Shown here one piece after another: positions 1 to 11,858 of a stretch of 64,000 nucleotides of DNA. The stretch is taken from NCBI RefSeq assembly GCF_022808915.1, contig NZ_JAKZFS010000003.1, positions 1-64,000 of the forward strand, read 5' to 3'. Within the stretch, counting starts at the first letter, position 1, and each line of letters starts with the position of its first letter. The translations under genes were made by a program, and so were the position numbers. The stretch is from Fundidesulfovibrio terrae (lineage in GTDB: Bacteria > Desulfobacterota > Desulfovibrionia > Desulfovibrionales > Desulfovibrionaceae). The notes beneath the pieces were generated by a model. It was not told the origin of the DNA, did no database searches, and saw nothing but the letters and a program-made list of their open reading frames with translations.

Positions 1-25
1 ACTCTCTTTCAAAAACTTTTACGGA

Positions 26-68
26 GCTTCGCGTCGATCATCGGTAACACCGATGATCGACGCGAAGC
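26..68. repeat. Perfect 20-bp inverted repeat with 3-nt loop
   Basis: Arms at 26-45 and 49-68 are exact reverse complements and are separated by AAC. The outer arm (AGCTTCGCGTCGATC) recurs inside the dispersed repeats at 2783-2900 and 23635-23759, so this is probably a relic or half-unit of that family. It lies beyond the 3' end of argG and could act as a transcript-end hairpin, but there is no T-run next to it. Confidence 0.7.
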
Positions 69-75
69 AAATTGC

Positions 76-146
76 AGGGTTCAGGGGGATCATCCCCCTG
101 GCGGGTCAAGGGCAGAGCCCTTGCGGGGTGCGGGGCGGAGCCCCGC
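76..146. repeat. Triple-hairpin GC-rich repeat downstream of argG
   Basis: Three consecutive small palindromes are visible: GGGGG/CCCCC at 84-98, AAGGGC/GCCCTT at 108-122 and GCGGGGC/GCCCCGC at 130-146, joined by GGCGGGT-like linkers. A shorter copy of the same pattern lies at 3396-3435, beyond the 3' end of another minus-strand gene. I read it as an intergenic REP-like element that may help end or stabilise transcripts. That role is inference. Confidence 0.5.
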
Positions 147-151
147 CTCGC

Positions 152-1345
<1,194 letters not shown>

Positions 1346-1346
1346 G

Positions 1347-2285
1347 CTAAATCTCCGCGAGAGTGTAGGGAACGGTGTCGTACTGGGGGGTGTAGACCCA
1401 CTCCAGGATGGCCTTCTGAATATGCAGGCGGTTCTCGGCCTGGTCCCAGACGATGGAGGCTTCGGACTCGAAGACCTCGGTGGTCACTTCCTCGCCCTGG
1501 TGGGCGGGCAGGCAGTGCATGAATTTCGCGTTGGGGGCGGCCAGGGCCATGGCCTTGGCGTTCACCTGGTAGTCCTTGAACACCTTGATGCGCTCGCCCG
1601 CCTCGCCTTCCTGGCCCATGGACGCCCACACGTCGGTGTTGACGAAATGCGCCCCGGCGATGGCCTCCATGGGATCCTTGACCAGCTTGATCTTGGCCCT
1701 CTTGGCCAGGGCGGCGTCCAGGATGCCCTTGTCCGGCAGGTAGCCCTCGGGGCAGGCCAGAACCAGCTCGAAGGGGAAATAGGTGGCCGAGTTGATCCAG
1801 GAATGGGCCATGTTGTTGCCGTCACCGATCCAGGCCACCTTGGTCTTCTCCAGGTCCGCGCCCTGCTCCGTCATGGTCATCACGTCGCCCATGACCTGGC
1901 AGGGATGGAAGTCGTCAGAAAGGGCGTTGACGATGGGGATGGAGGTCTTGGCCCACATGCGCGTGAGTTTGGAGTGCTCGAAGGTGCGCATGACCACGCC
2001 GTCCACGTAGCGCGAGAGCACGCGGATGGTGTCCTCGACGGGTTCTGCGCGCCCGAGCTGGGAGTCGTTCTGGGTCATGTAGATGGTCGAGCCGCCCAGA
2101 TGGCGCACCGCCATCTCGAAGGACACGCGGGTGCGGGTGGAGGCCTTCTCGAATATCAGCGCCAGGGTGCGGCCCTCGAGCAGGTCCGAACGAAACTTGA
2201 TGCGCTTCATCTCGATGGCCCGGGCCACCACGGCGTGGGCCTCGGCGCGGGTCATGTCATGGATTTCAAGGAATCTTTTGAGCAT
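1347..2285 (-). CDS. argF: Ornithine carbamoyltransferase
   Basis: This enzyme transfers the carbamoyl group from carbamoyl phosphate to ornithine to make citrulline, which the next gene (argG) uses. The carbamoyl-phosphate motif STRTR is at residues 49-53, and the ornithine-loop HCLP motif is present near residue 260. I use the ATG at 2285 (312 residues) because a GGAGG sits five bases upstream. The GTG at 2297 would put that ribosome-binding site inside the coding sequence. It is followed directly by argG. Confidence 0.96.
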   Translation of the reverse strand: MLKRFLEIHDMTRAEAHAVVARAIEMKRIKFRSDLLEGRTLALIFEKASTRTRVSFEMAVRHLGGSTIYMTQNDSQLGRAEPVEDTIRVLSRYVDGVVMRTFEHSKLTRMWAKTSIPIVNALSDDFHPCQVMGDVMTMTEQGADLEKTKVAWIGDGNNMAHSWINSATYFPFELVLACPEGYLPDKGILDAALAKRAKIKLVKDPMEAIAGAHFVNTDVWASMGQEGEAGERIKVFKDYQVNAKAMALAAPNAKFMHCLPAHQGEEVTTEVFESEASIVWDQAENRLHIQKAILEWVYTPQYDTVPYTLAEI

Positions 2286-2354
2286 ATGGGCCTCCACTGG
2301 AATCGCTTCGGAAAAGAAATCGGATAGCGCCTGAAAAGCCCATTGTAAAGCGGA

Positions 2355-2774
2355 TTACGCCACGCTTTCTACCGCCATGTCAGTCATCTCCTCCATCACC
2401 TGACCGTGGTCGTATCCGGCCAGGTGCAGGAGGCCGTGGGCCAGCAGGCGAACCAGATGCCCGGCGGGATCCTGGCCGTAGAGCACGGCTTCGCGCGTAA
2501 GGGTGTCGACGGAGAGGGCGATCTCGCCCAGGTAGTCCGGGCGCTCGTCATCCTCGGCCGGAAAGGACAAGACGTTGGTGGGGCCGGGCAAGCCCAGGAA
2601 TTCGAGGTTCAGGCGTGCGATCTCGGCGTCGTCCACCATGCGGACCTCGACCGACGCCCCGGCAAGGCCAAGGACGTCCAGAAGACGGGCGACGAGCGGC
2701 GCGAGCTCGCTTTTCGAGAGCGGCAGGGAGGGATTAAGCGCCGCGCCCGGCTCGATCCAGAGAGAAGAAGACAT
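2355..2774 (-). CDS. ybeY: Endoribonuclease YbeY (16S rRNA maturation)
   Basis: YbeY is a zinc-dependent RNase that matures the 3' end of 16S rRNA and takes part in ribosome quality control. The signature HGLLHLAGYDH with three zinc-binding histidines lies near the C-terminus. The product is 139 residues from the ATG at 2774. The nearest GGAGG is about 13 bases upstream and belongs to the dispersed repeat just 5' of the gene, so the start is less certain than the identity. It belongs to the conserved ybeZ/pgpH/ybeY group, here interrupted by an AhpD-like gene and a repeat. Confidence 0.92.
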   Translation of the reverse strand: MSSSLWIEPGAALNPSLPLSKSELAPLVARLLDVLGLAGASVEVRMVDDAEIARLNLEFLGLPGPTNVLSFPAEDDERPDYLGEIALSVDTLTREAVLYGQDPAGHLVRLLAHGLLHLAGYDHGQVMEEMTDMAVESVA

Positions 2775-2782
2775 AAGATTTA

Positions 2783-2900
2783 AGATGCCTCCGGCGGCCA
2801 AAGGAACTTCGTTCCTTTGGAATCCCGTGTAGCTTCGCGTCGATCGATGCGAGATTGTTTGAAAACAGGCAGGAAGCGCGTCCTTGCGCGCTGCCTGCCT
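2783..2900. repeat. Dispersed palindromic repeat, copy 1 (about 120 bp)
   Basis: The element has three blocks: a palindrome around GGCCAAAGG and CCTTTGG (2797-2820), the motif AGCTTCGCGTCGATCGATG (2831-2849), and a long hairpin AGGCAGGAAGCGCG with a GCGCGC-CCTGCCT return arm (2867-2900). A second full copy with the same block order lies at 23635-23759 and an inverted partial copy at 25162-25205. It separates the AhpD-like gene from ybeY. Confidence 0.8.
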
Positions 2901-2954
2901 ATTAAATATGCCGCCTGGGTCGGCGGTCCGTCGGGACGCCCCAGGCCGCGCCCC

Positions 2955-3293
2955 TTATTTCAAGGTGTCGAAGGCTTCCAGGGCGTGCGAGGAATAGACG
3001 AATGCCGCGCCAGCGTTGAGTCCGACGGCCACTCCCAGGGCTTCCAGCAGTTCCTGGCGGGTGGCTCCGGCGGCAACGGCGGCCTTGACGTGCACGGCGA
3101 TGCAGGTGTCGCAACGAGTGGTGGAGGCGACGGCGACGGCGATGAGCTCCCTGGTCTTGGCGTCCAGGGCGCCGTGGGCGGCGCCGGCCTCGTCCAGAGC
3201 CTTTATCCCATCCATGATCTTGGGGTTGCCCTTGGCCAGTTCACCAAACGCCTTCATGGCGCTCTGAAGCAGGTTTTGCCAATCGACAAGCAT
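2955..3293 (-). CDS. Carboxymuconolactone decarboxylase / AhpD-like protein
   Basis: This is a small 112-residue protein of the CMD/AhpD fold. Family members are alkylhydroperoxidase-type reductases or decarboxylases. The redox motif C61-x2-C64-x3-H68 is intact, which favours a thiol peroxidase-linked role over decarboxylation. I start at 3293 because an AGGAGG lies just upstream. Reading further upstream adds residues without family character. It sits between pgpH-like and ybeY genes that are usually adjacent. Substrate and partner are unknown. Confidence 0.85.
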   Translation of the reverse strand: MLVDWQNLLQSAMKAFGELAKGNPKIMDGIKALDEAGAAHGALDAKTRELIAVAVASTTRCDTCIAVHVKAAVAAGATRQELLEALGVAVGLNAGAAFVYSSHALEAFDTLK

Positions 3294-3395
3294 GCTTTCC
3301 TCCTGGGTATGGCGCTCAACGGGCAACGCCGTTTCGGGCAACTCAGGCAACACCCCCGATCCCGCTCATGAATCCCGCAACACGATATGGTGTCC

Positions 3396-3435
3396 AGAGG
3401 GCAAAGCCCTTTGGCGGGTGCAGGGCGGCGCCCCG
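3396..3435. repeat. Hairpin repeat at the 3' end of the pgpH-like gene
   Basis: AGGGC-AAA-GCCCT (3398-3410) is followed by TTGGCGGGTGCAGGGC and a GGGC/GCCC palindrome. The layout matches the element at 76-146, and both lie just past the stop of a minus-strand gene. A role in transcript ends is inferred from position only. Confidence 0.45.
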
Positions 3436-5693
3436 GCTACGCGGCGTTCTCCGTGGACGGCAGAGCCTTGACGCCGTTTTCCTTGGGCTTCTCCCGGCCC
3501 CTGTCGCTCGGGTATTCGATGCGATGGTGGAATATGCCGGTAAGAATCCGGTGGAAAGTCTCGGAAGCCTGGGTGAGGTCGCGCAGAGTCAGCTCGGAGC
3601 CGTCCAGCTCGCCCTCGTTGTAGAGCTTGCGCATGATGGACTGGATGTGCCCCTTGATGCGGCTGGACGTGGGGTCCACCAGGGTGCGGCTGGAGGCCTC
3701 GATGGCGTCGGCCAGCATGATGATGCCCGCTTCCTTGGTCTGGGGCTTGGGGCCGGGGTAGCGGAACTCGTCCTCGCGCACGGGTTCTTCGCCCTTGGCC
3801 TCGGCCTGCTCCTGGGCCTTGTGGTAGAAGTAGGTGATGAGCGTCATGCCGTGATGCTGGCCGATCAGGTCGCAGATTTCGTCGCCAAGCTTGTGCTCGC
3901 GGGCCAGCTCCACGCCCTTCTTGACGTGCGAGATGAGGATCAGCGCGCTCATGGAAGGCGAGAGCTTGTCGTGCTTGTTTTCCTTCCCGTACTGGTTCTC
4001 GATGAAATACTGCGGATTCTTGAGCTTGCCGATGTCGTGGTACAGCGCCGCGACCTTGGCCAGCAGGGCGTTGGCTCCGATGGCGCGGGCGGCGGCCTCC
4101 ACCATGTTGGCCACGATGATGGAATGGTGGTAGGTGCCGGGCGCGGTGACCATGAGGTCCTGCAGCAGCGGCTGTTCAAGGCTCATGAGCTCCATGAGCC
4201 GGAAGCGCGAGGTGTAGCCGAAGACCATCTCCAGGATGGGGCTCAGGCCCAGCACAAGAAGCAGGGAGAATACGGCGTTGAACGCCGCGTGGACTCCGCC
4301 CGCCCAGTTGATCTCGCCCCCGGCGTCCTGCACCAGCATGATACCGAACCAGGAGACGATGCACAGCGCGGCCAGGGGCAGGATGGAGCGCAGCACGTCC
4401 TGCCGGGTTTCGCAGTTGCGGATGATGGAGGCGTACACGAAGCCGCCCAGCAGGTAGTAGCTGAAGAGGTAGAGGTTGCCGCCAACCTCGTTGGTCACGA
4501 GGTAGGAGATGAGCAACACCGCGAAGGAGCACAGGGTCGGGGACAGGAACATGGCCAGCACGCCCGCGGCTCCGGCGATGGGCAGGCCGAAGGCCATCTG
4601 CCCGGTGCGCAAAAAAACCGGGATGTGGGCTTCGGAGAGCCGGGCCAGCTCCACGAACTTGGCCAGCACGACGAGAAACGCCGTGGTGATGGCCAGGGCC
4701 AGCCAGTCGCGGTTGCTCACGCCGCGGATGCCCGCCGATTTCTTGCCTTGCGACAGGTGCAGGAGCACGAAGAAGAGGCTTGAGAGCAGGAACGTGCCGG
4801 GGATGGCGAAGGGTTTGAGCGAGCTGGTGCGGTGGGCGTAAAGGGTCTGGAGCTTGGTCTGCTGCTCGGGCGTGACGCGCTCGCCCTGGCGGACCACGAT
4901 CTCTCCCTTGTAGATGTTGGAGTAGACGGGCTCCATGGCGCTTATGATCTCGCGCTTGCGGGCCTGCGTGGTCTCCTGATTGAAAACCAGGTTGGGCTGC
5001 AGGAAGGGTCCGGCCACGGTGAAGATGGCCTTGCGAATCTTGATGGTGCGCTTGAGGTCGCGGCGCAGGAGCTGGTCCAGGTCGTCCTTGAGGCGTTCCA
5101 GGTCCACCATGCCGGGCCCGTCGAGATACAGGGTCTCCATGCCGGAGGGCAGTTCGCGCAGGAGGATGCCCTGCCGGTAGGACGAGAACACCCCGGGATG
5201 CGCGGCCACGCCCTTGGCGTAGGCTTCCTTGAGCCAGGGCAGCACCTGCAGGAGCACGAGATCCTGGAAGTCCTGGGAACGCCAGAGGGATATCATATCC
5301 CGACTGATCTCGACGTTCAGGTCCTCGGAAATGGAGGCGCGCATCTTATCCAGCTCGTCGTCGGGCCTTTTGACCTGGGCGAGAATGTCGGTGACGTGCT
5401 TCCTGATGGACTCGTAGGGATCGGGATTCAGGTCGAAGACGGGGGGCTGGTTCTCGGCCACCTGTTCGCGCTTGCGGATGGTGGCTTCGCGGTCCTCGTA
5501 GCGCAGGTTCTGGTCCGCGGTGACGTCCTGGGACGCGATTTCGCCGGCCAGGAACACCTTGACCGGCGATTCGAAGTGCACTGCGGAAAGGATGCTGGCT
5601 CCCAGGATGACTCCCAGGAACACGCCCAGACCCCAGGTGAAGTTCTGGCACGCCTGACCCGGCTGGCAGGGTGCAGCCGGTTTGGCAGGCAGG

Positions 5694-6677
<984 letters not shown>

Positions 6678-6687
6678 CCGATGGTGC

Positions 6688-8418
6688 TCAGTGGAGCTTC
6701 ACGTCCAGGCCCAGCACGCCGAGCACCTTGCCGTTGCCGTCCTCGATGGGCCGGCTGACGGTGATGCACGGCTCCTGGGAAGCCGAGGAGACGTAAACCT
6801 CCGAAATAAAGATATCCTTGCTCTTCATGGCCCCGGTGAACCAGGGGCGCGAACTCCAGTCCTTGCCGAATCCCGTGCCGTCGTACTGGGCGGCGAAACC
6901 GGCCTGGGGGATGTTGCTCACCACCTGGCGTCCGTCGGTTCCGGTGATGTAGGCCAGCTCCAGGTACGCGTTCTGCGCCATGGCCTGCTTGAGCCCGGAC
7001 TCCATGCGCTGGCGGTCCATGGAGGCCAGGTCGGCGGAGCGGGCCATGGTCTCGATGAGCTCCTGCACGGTCCCCTGCCCGAGCAGGGTAAACACGCAGT
7101 TCAAATTGGCAAGCGCGCGCACCTGCTCGATGAGCGTATCGAGTCCTTGCTCGCATCGGGTCATGCCGTCAAGGGTGTCGGAGGAGGTTTCGCTCACGGT
7201 GTTCACGGTTCGCCCGATGTGGGTGCTGGCGGCGGACTGCTGTTCGGCGGCCGTGGCGATGGAGCGCACCTGGTCGGCCGTGGCCTCCACGATGGAGACG
7301 ATCTCGCCCAGAGCCTCGCCGGACTGGCGGGCCTGTCCCGTGGCCATCTCCACCTCGGAGGCGGCGTGCTCCATTCCCGTGACCGCCCCGCGCGCCCCTG
7401 TCTGGATGGCGTCGATCACCTCGCCCACCTCGCGGGTGGCGGCCATGGTCTTCTCGGCCAGTTTTCGCACCTCGTCGGCCACCACCGCGAACCCGCGTCC
7501 GGCCTCACCGGCGCGGGCGGCCTCGATGGCAGCGTTCAAGGCCAGCAGGTTGGTCTGGTCGGCGATGTCGGAAATGACGGTCATGATGCGTCCGATGGAC
7601 TGCGCCCGTCCGCCCAGTTCCTCCACCACTCCCTTGAGTTCCATGGTGCGGTTGTAGGCCCCGGTGATGGAGGAAAGCACCCCTTCCACCACCCGCGCGC
7701 CGTGCTCGGCCCGATCGCGGGCGCGCTCGGCCAGCTCGGCCGCGCCGGAGGCGTTGCGGGCGGCCTCCATGACGGCCTGGTCCAGCTGCTCCACGGCGGC
7801 GGCGGCCTGGATGACCATCTCGGCCTGGCCGCGCGCGCCGCTGGCCGTCTTGTCCACTTCGGAAGAAAGGCGTCCGGCCACGTCCTGGATTTCGCCCACA
7901 ACCTTCCTAAGGGTGCCGGAGGCGCCGGCCATGCCCTGGCGACGCGAGTTCTCGGCGCGCAGCCTGGCCTCGGCGGCCTGGTCCATGGCCAGCCTGCACT
8001 GTCCGGCGCTATCGATGGCCTGGGCCTCATGCTCGGCGGCCTTCTCGAAAAGCTCGCGCACCTTGCCGAGCAGGGTGTTCACCTCGCTGCCGATGCGCTC
8101 CAGCTCGTCCGAACCGGAGGATTCGTAACGCGCGGAGAGATCGCCCTTTTCGGCGCGGTCCAGGACGGTAAGGATGCGGTTGACCCGGCCGGTCATGCCG
8201 AGCCCGGTCAAGGCCCCGGCGGCCACGGCCAGCATGGCGGCGGCCGCGCCGGTCCACAGCAGGATCGAACGCAACGAGGCCACGGCCTGAAGCGTCGCGG
8301 GGGACTGCGCGGCGGTTTCCAGCGCGGTGGAGGAAGCGAGCCAGGCCGGGAGCCAAACGGCCAGGATGAGGATGACGGAGAAAAGGGAAAGAGCCTGCAT
8401 CTTCTGTTTGAGGGACAT
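6688..8418 (-). CDS. Methyl-accepting chemotaxis protein with C-terminal Cache/PAS-like sensor
   Basis: The 576-residue chemoreceptor has two membrane helices (about 9-29 and 52-75) with only about 22 residues between them, so no real periplasmic sensor. HAMP and MCP signalling domains follow, and the hairpin tip [19 protein letters not shown] is intact. Residues 472-576 then form an extra domain with the FTG/SEVY/PITVSRPI-like pattern and ending GVLGLDV of Cache/PDC sensors, here facing the cytoplasm. It signals through CheA/CheW. The ligand is unknown. The gene is tandem to ybeZ with a 10-bp gap. Confidence 0.92.
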   Translation of the reverse strand: MSLKQKMQALSLFSVILILAVWLPAWLASSTALETAAQSPATLQAVASLRSILLWTGAAAAMLAVAAGALTGLGMTGRVNRILTVLDRAEKGDLSARYESSGSDELERIGSEVNTLLGKVRELFEKAAEHEAQAIDSAGQCRLAMDQAAEARLRAENSRRQGMAGASGTLRKVVGEIQDVAGRLSSEVDKTASGARGQAEMVIQAAAAVEQLDQAVMEAARNASGAAELAERARDRAEHGARVVEGVLSSITGAYNRTMELKGVVEELGGRAQSIGRIMTVISDIADQTNLLALNAAIEAARAGEAGRGFAVVADEVRKLAEKTMAATREVGEVIDAIQTGARGAVTGMEHAASEVEMATGQARQSGEALGEIVSIVEATADQVRSIATAAEQQSAASTHIGRTVNTVSETSSDTLDGMTRCEQGLDTLIEQVRALANLNCVFTLLGQGTVQELIETMARSADLASMDRQRMESGLKQAMAQNAYLELAYITGTDGRQVVSNIPQAGFAAQYDGTGFGKDWSSRPWFTGAMKSKDIFISEVYVSSASQEPCITVSRPIEDGNGKVLGVLGLDVKLH

Positions 8419-8484
8419 GACAAATTACCTCTATTGTAAAATTGCAGGCAGGTCCGGCAGTACTAATTTCCGGGCGGAGAAGAG

Positions 8485-9969
8485 TCAAGAGTCCATGCGC
8501 AGGCGGTCTTCCAGGGAGGGGTCGAGGTCCACGAGCAGGGTCTTGGCGCTGTCCAGGCGGACCTGGCCCAGGGCCGCGCCCTTCATCTTGCGCACCTCCC
8601 GGGCCTGGGCATAGAGCACGTTGGCCTTAGAGTCGCCCGCGCGCCAGCTGGAGAGCCCCGCCAGGATGGCCGCCTGGACCAGCGTGGATTCCGGAATATC
8701 CTGGCCGGGATGGTCGCGCTTGACGATGACGTGGGCTCCCGGTCCTCCCTCAGCGTGGAGCCAGTAATCGAAGGGACTGGCCAGTTCGGAGAGTAGCTTG
8801 TGGTTGGCGGCGCTGTTCTTGCCGCGCAGGATGACGAACCCGTCGCTGGAGCGAAAGCGGTGCAGGGGAATGGCCGATCCCCGGCCGTACGGGACTGGCT
8901 TGGCGGGCTTGGCCGAACCTTGCGCCTGCCTAGGCCGGACCGGTGCGGGCAGGCCGTCCTCGGCTTCGCGGCGCAAGCGCTCCACGTGCAGCTGCCCTCG
9001 CCTGCCCTTGGCGGCCTTGCGGAAGAACCGCTCCATGTTTTCCAGAATTGTCAACGAAGGATCAAGGGGCACGGCCATGGGGCCGTGCTCGGGGTGGGAA
9101 AGCTCCAGCGGGCCGGACTTGGCCTTGGGGTCCAGAGCGGAAAGGTTGGCGGCCACCGCCTCGCCGTAAAGATGCTGGGCGGCCAGGCCCTCCAGCCTGC
9201 GCTGGTCCTGATCCAAAGCCGAGAGGCGCTTCTTCCTGCGGACCTCCGCCCGCTTCGGCTCCTCGCCGGGAGGGGCCAGGGCGGCGAAATAGGCCGTGCG
9301 GCCATAGGCCAGGGCGGCCTCCAGAGCGTTCTTGAAACGCACCGATTCCCGGCCGGGAAGCCAGGGCAGCGGACCCTCCCCGGGCCGCGCCGCCTCTTTG
9401 CTTTCACCCAGGAAGAATCCGGCGGAACGACCGTCTAGAAACGCATCTAGAAACGCCTGCCGGTCCTCGGGATCTTCGCGCTCCAGGGCCCGGCGCAGGC
9501 TGCGCGGGCAGGCGGGGTCCTCCAACGCTTCCCGGGGAGAATCCCACCTGGGCTCAAGGGTGAAATCGTCCGGCAGGCTGTCGAGCACCACCGGGTCGTC
9601 CTCCATGGTCACGAACAGCCAGCGCCCTTCGCCCGGGGAAAGCTCAAGCGCCAGGCGCTTGCGGGGCCAGTCGAAGCGGCCGCCCACGACCTTGCGCCCG
9701 CGCAGGCGTTTGCGCAGCCACATTGCCTTGGCGGGCGGTTGCAGAGGATTGGCCGGCTTTTCAGGCGAAAGGAACAGGACGCCGTCGCGGGGATCGACCC
9801 GCGCCAGCAGGAATTTGCACTCCGGAGGGGAATCGTCGCGAAGACTCACGGGAGGCGTAAATACGAACGTCCAGAAGCCAGGGGCCGGACTGAAGACCGT
9901 ATCGAAGCGGACGCCACCGAGGACGCGGATGAGTTCAGGCCCGAGATGCCTGAAAAAGGCGACGTCCAT
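8485..9969 (-). CDS. NFACT-domain RNA-binding protein (RqcH/FbpA-like)
   Basis: The 494-residue protein has the N-terminal NFACT-N region and a C-terminal NFACT-R domain (about 365-470), recognisable from the ILRGKNSAANHKL, DYWLHAEGGPGAHV and ANVLYAQAREVRK segments. RqcH proteins bind stalled 50S subunits with peptidyl-tRNA and add alanine tails to stuck chains. The fibronectin-binding name for the family is historical. It is shorter than the usual 550-580 residues, with a reduced middle, so activity as a full RqcH is inferred. Confidence 0.85.
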   Translation of the reverse strand: MDVAFFRHLGPELIRVLGGVRFDTVFSPAPGFWTFVFTPPVSLRDDSPPECKFLLARVDPRDGVLFLSPEKPANPLQPPAKAMWLRKRLRGRKVVGGRFDWPRKRLALELSPGEGRWLFVTMEDDPVVLDSLPDDFTLEPRWDSPREALEDPACPRSLRRALEREDPEDRQAFLDAFLDGRSAGFFLGESKEAARPGEGPLPWLPGRESVRFKNALEAALAYGRTAYFAALAPPGEEPKRAEVRRKKRLSALDQDQRRLEGLAAQHLYGEAVAANLSALDPKAKSGPLELSHPEHGPMAVPLDPSLTILENMERFFRKAAKGRRGQLHVERLRREAEDGLPAPVRPRQAQGSAKPAKPVPYGRGSAIPLHRFRSSDGFVILRGKNSAANHKLLSELASPFDYWLHAEGGPGAHVIVKRDHPGQDIPESTLVQAAILAGLSSWRAGDSKANVLYAQAREVRKMKGAALGQVRLDSAKTLLVDLDPSLEDRLRMDS

Positions 9970-9989
9970 TTATTCTTTATAATGTAGGA

Positions 9990-10352
9990 CTATTCGCCCC
10001 GCAAATCTTCGTCGGCCTCCTGGCGGGCCTTGCACTTGATGCACAGGGTCGTGACCGGGCGGGCCTTGAGCCTGGGCACGCTGATATCCTCGCCGCATTC
10101 CTCGCAGATGCCATAGGTGCCGTCCTCGATGCGCTCAAGGGCTTCCTGGATCTTGCGGATGAGCTTGCGCTCGCGGTCGCGCAGGCGAAGGGTGAAGGCA
10201 CGGTCCGACTCGGCCGTGGCCCGGTCCGCCGGATCGGCGTAGACCTCAACCGTGTCGGTCATGTCTTCAATGGTCTCCTCGCCTTTCTTGAGGATGTCTT
10301 GAAGAGAATCGTTCAGATACTGCCGGAAGAAATCCAAATCTTTCTGTTCCAT
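9990..10352 (-). CDS. dksA: DksA/TraR-type zinc-finger transcription regulator
   Basis: The 120-residue protein has an N-terminal coiled-coil with acidic residues and a C-terminal C4 zinc finger (C-x2-C-x17-C-x2-C) typical of DksA. DksA binds the RNA polymerase secondary channel and works with ppGpp on stress and ribosomal promoters. It is shorter than E. coli DksA (151 residues) but complete as a fold. The gene stands alone with its own upstream region of about 350 bp. Confidence 0.88.
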   Translation of the reverse strand: MEQKDLDFFRQYLNDSLQDILKKGEETIEDMTDTVEVYADPADRATAESDRAFTLRLRDRERKLIRKIQEALERIEDGTYGICEECGEDISVPRLKARPVTTLCIKCKARQEADEDLRGE

Positions 10353-10708
10353 AGAGAGAACCTCCGGAGAACGCCTGACCCGAAGGGCGGCGAAGTGAGT
10401 CCCCTTAATGGATTTGCGGTCGGAGGTAAAGTGCCTGACCGACTGTGTTTACGCCGTGGACTCTTTTTTATGCGCCTTCCTAAATAAGAACTGATTAGGC
10501 TTTTGCAACTTCCCGGTCGCGATCGGGCACCGGAAGCGCCTTTTCGCACGCTCGAGGCCCCCTGCCCCCGGCGCAGCGCGTCCAAAAGACAAAAAATCAT
10601 GCCGCCTATCTGCTCGAAAACTCATGTGAAACAGGAACTTAACGAATTATTTCCAACTTGGCGCTTGACATCCCGGCCTCGTCCATTTAGAAGCGCCTCT
10701 CACCACGA
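10353..10708. promoter_or_regulatory. Intergenic region with a tRNA promoter at 10665-10693
   Basis: This 356-bp gap separates the divergent dksA and tRNA genes. A strong plus-strand promoter is visible: TTGACA at 10665-10670, a 17-bp spacer, and TAGAAG at 10688-10693, placing transcription start just before the tRNA-Gly at 10709. The rest should hold the dksA promoter. I see no credible gene here. Confidence 0.6.
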
Positions 10709-10783
<75 letters not shown>

Positions 10784-10785
10784 CC

Positions 10786-10808
10786 TCCCCCTCGGGGGAA
10801 TTTTTTTT
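10786..10808 (+). terminator. Terminator after the first tRNA-Gly
   Basis: Stem TCCCC/GGGGA around the loop CTCG, followed by eight T (10801-10808). This is a short but typical intrinsic terminator, so read-through to the next tRNAs would be partial. Confidence 0.6.
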
Positions 10809-10871
10809 GCTTCCCCGGAAGCTGTTGACAGTGAAGCCGAACTTCCCTAAATACAGCTTCCCTTTGAGCGA

Positions 10872-10946
<75 letters not shown>

Positions 10947-10951
10947 GTTTT

Positions 10952-11026
<75 letters not shown>

Positions 11027-11037
11027 CCAGTCCAGCC

Positions 11038-11075
11038 AAGGCCGGCGCCTCAGAGCGTCCGGCCTTTTTCTTTTT
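11038..11075 (+). terminator. Terminator of the tRNA cluster
   Basis: Perfect 8-bp stem AAGGCCGG (11038-11045) with CCGGCCTT (11059-11066), followed by a T-rich tract TTTCTTTTT. It separates the tRNA unit from the methyltransferase gene. Confidence 0.8.
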
Positions 11076-11117
11076 CCGTCCGGCCGGCGCCGGACGCCAC
11101 GCCAGGAGACGGACCCC

Positions 11118-11858
11118 ATGACCCCTGATCCACGCATGTTGGAAGCCGCGCTGTCCCCCGCCACCACCCTGGACGACATCATGGCCCTGGCCGGATCCCG
11201 CTATCCGGTGGCCTTCGAGACCGTCTCCCTGGGGCAGATGGACATCGAACTCCTCCAGATCGCCGACCTTTCCGAATACATCGACAGGCTCGTGGAGACC
11301 GCCCCGGCTGGGCAGAAGATATCCCTGCCCTTCTGGGCCAAGCTCTGGCCCGCGTCGTTCCCGCTGGCCATGTTGATCTCGCGCCTCACCCCGGCCCCCG
11401 GCGGCCGCATGCTGGAGTTGGGCGCGGGGCTCGGCCTGTGCGGCCTGGCTGCGGCCAAGCGCGGATTCTCGGCCCTCATCACCGACATCGAGCCCGAGGC
11501 GCTCCTGTTCATCCGGGCGGCCATCCTGAAGAACGGCCTGGACGCCCAGGCCAGGCCAGGCGTCTTGGACATGACCGCTCCCGTGCTCGACGAGACCTTC
11601 GATGTCATCGCCGGGTCCGAGGCGCTCTATATGCCGCAGCTCCACGAGCCCCTGGCCGATTTCCTGGGCGGACACGCGACCACGGCTCCTGAAGCACAGG
11701 TGCTTCTCTCCTGCGACCAGTGCCGCGAGGCCGCGCCCTTCTTCGCGCGGGCCAGCCGGGATTTCCTCATCCAGCGTACCCAGTCCACCTGCCGTTCCGA
11801 CGGCGGCGAATCACAAACCTGCGTGCTGTACCGCATGCGGAGACGTACCAATGCGTAA
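11118..11858 (+). CDS. Class I SAM-dependent methyltransferase (Methyltransf_16-like)
   Basis: The 246-residue protein has SAM motif I LELGAGLGLCG at about 99-109 and the preceding PFWAKLWPAS segment found in the protein-lysine methyltransferase-like family 16. The substrate is therefore probably a protein, but this is inference from family resemblance. The stop overlaps the start of the YcaO-TPR gene by 8 bp, so the two are translationally coupled and may act on the same target. Confidence 0.8.
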   Translation: MTPDPRMLEAALSPATTLDDIMALAGSRYPVAFETVSLGQMDIELLQIADLSEYIDRLVETAPAGQKISLPFWAKLWPASFPLAMLISRLTPAPGGRMLELGAGLGLCGLAAAKRGFSALITDIEPEALLFIRAAILKNGLDAQARPGVLDMTAPVLDETFDVIAGSEALYMPQLHEPLADFLGGHATTAPEAQVLLSCDQCREAAPFFARASRDFLIQRTQSTCRSDGGESQTCVLYRMRRRTNA

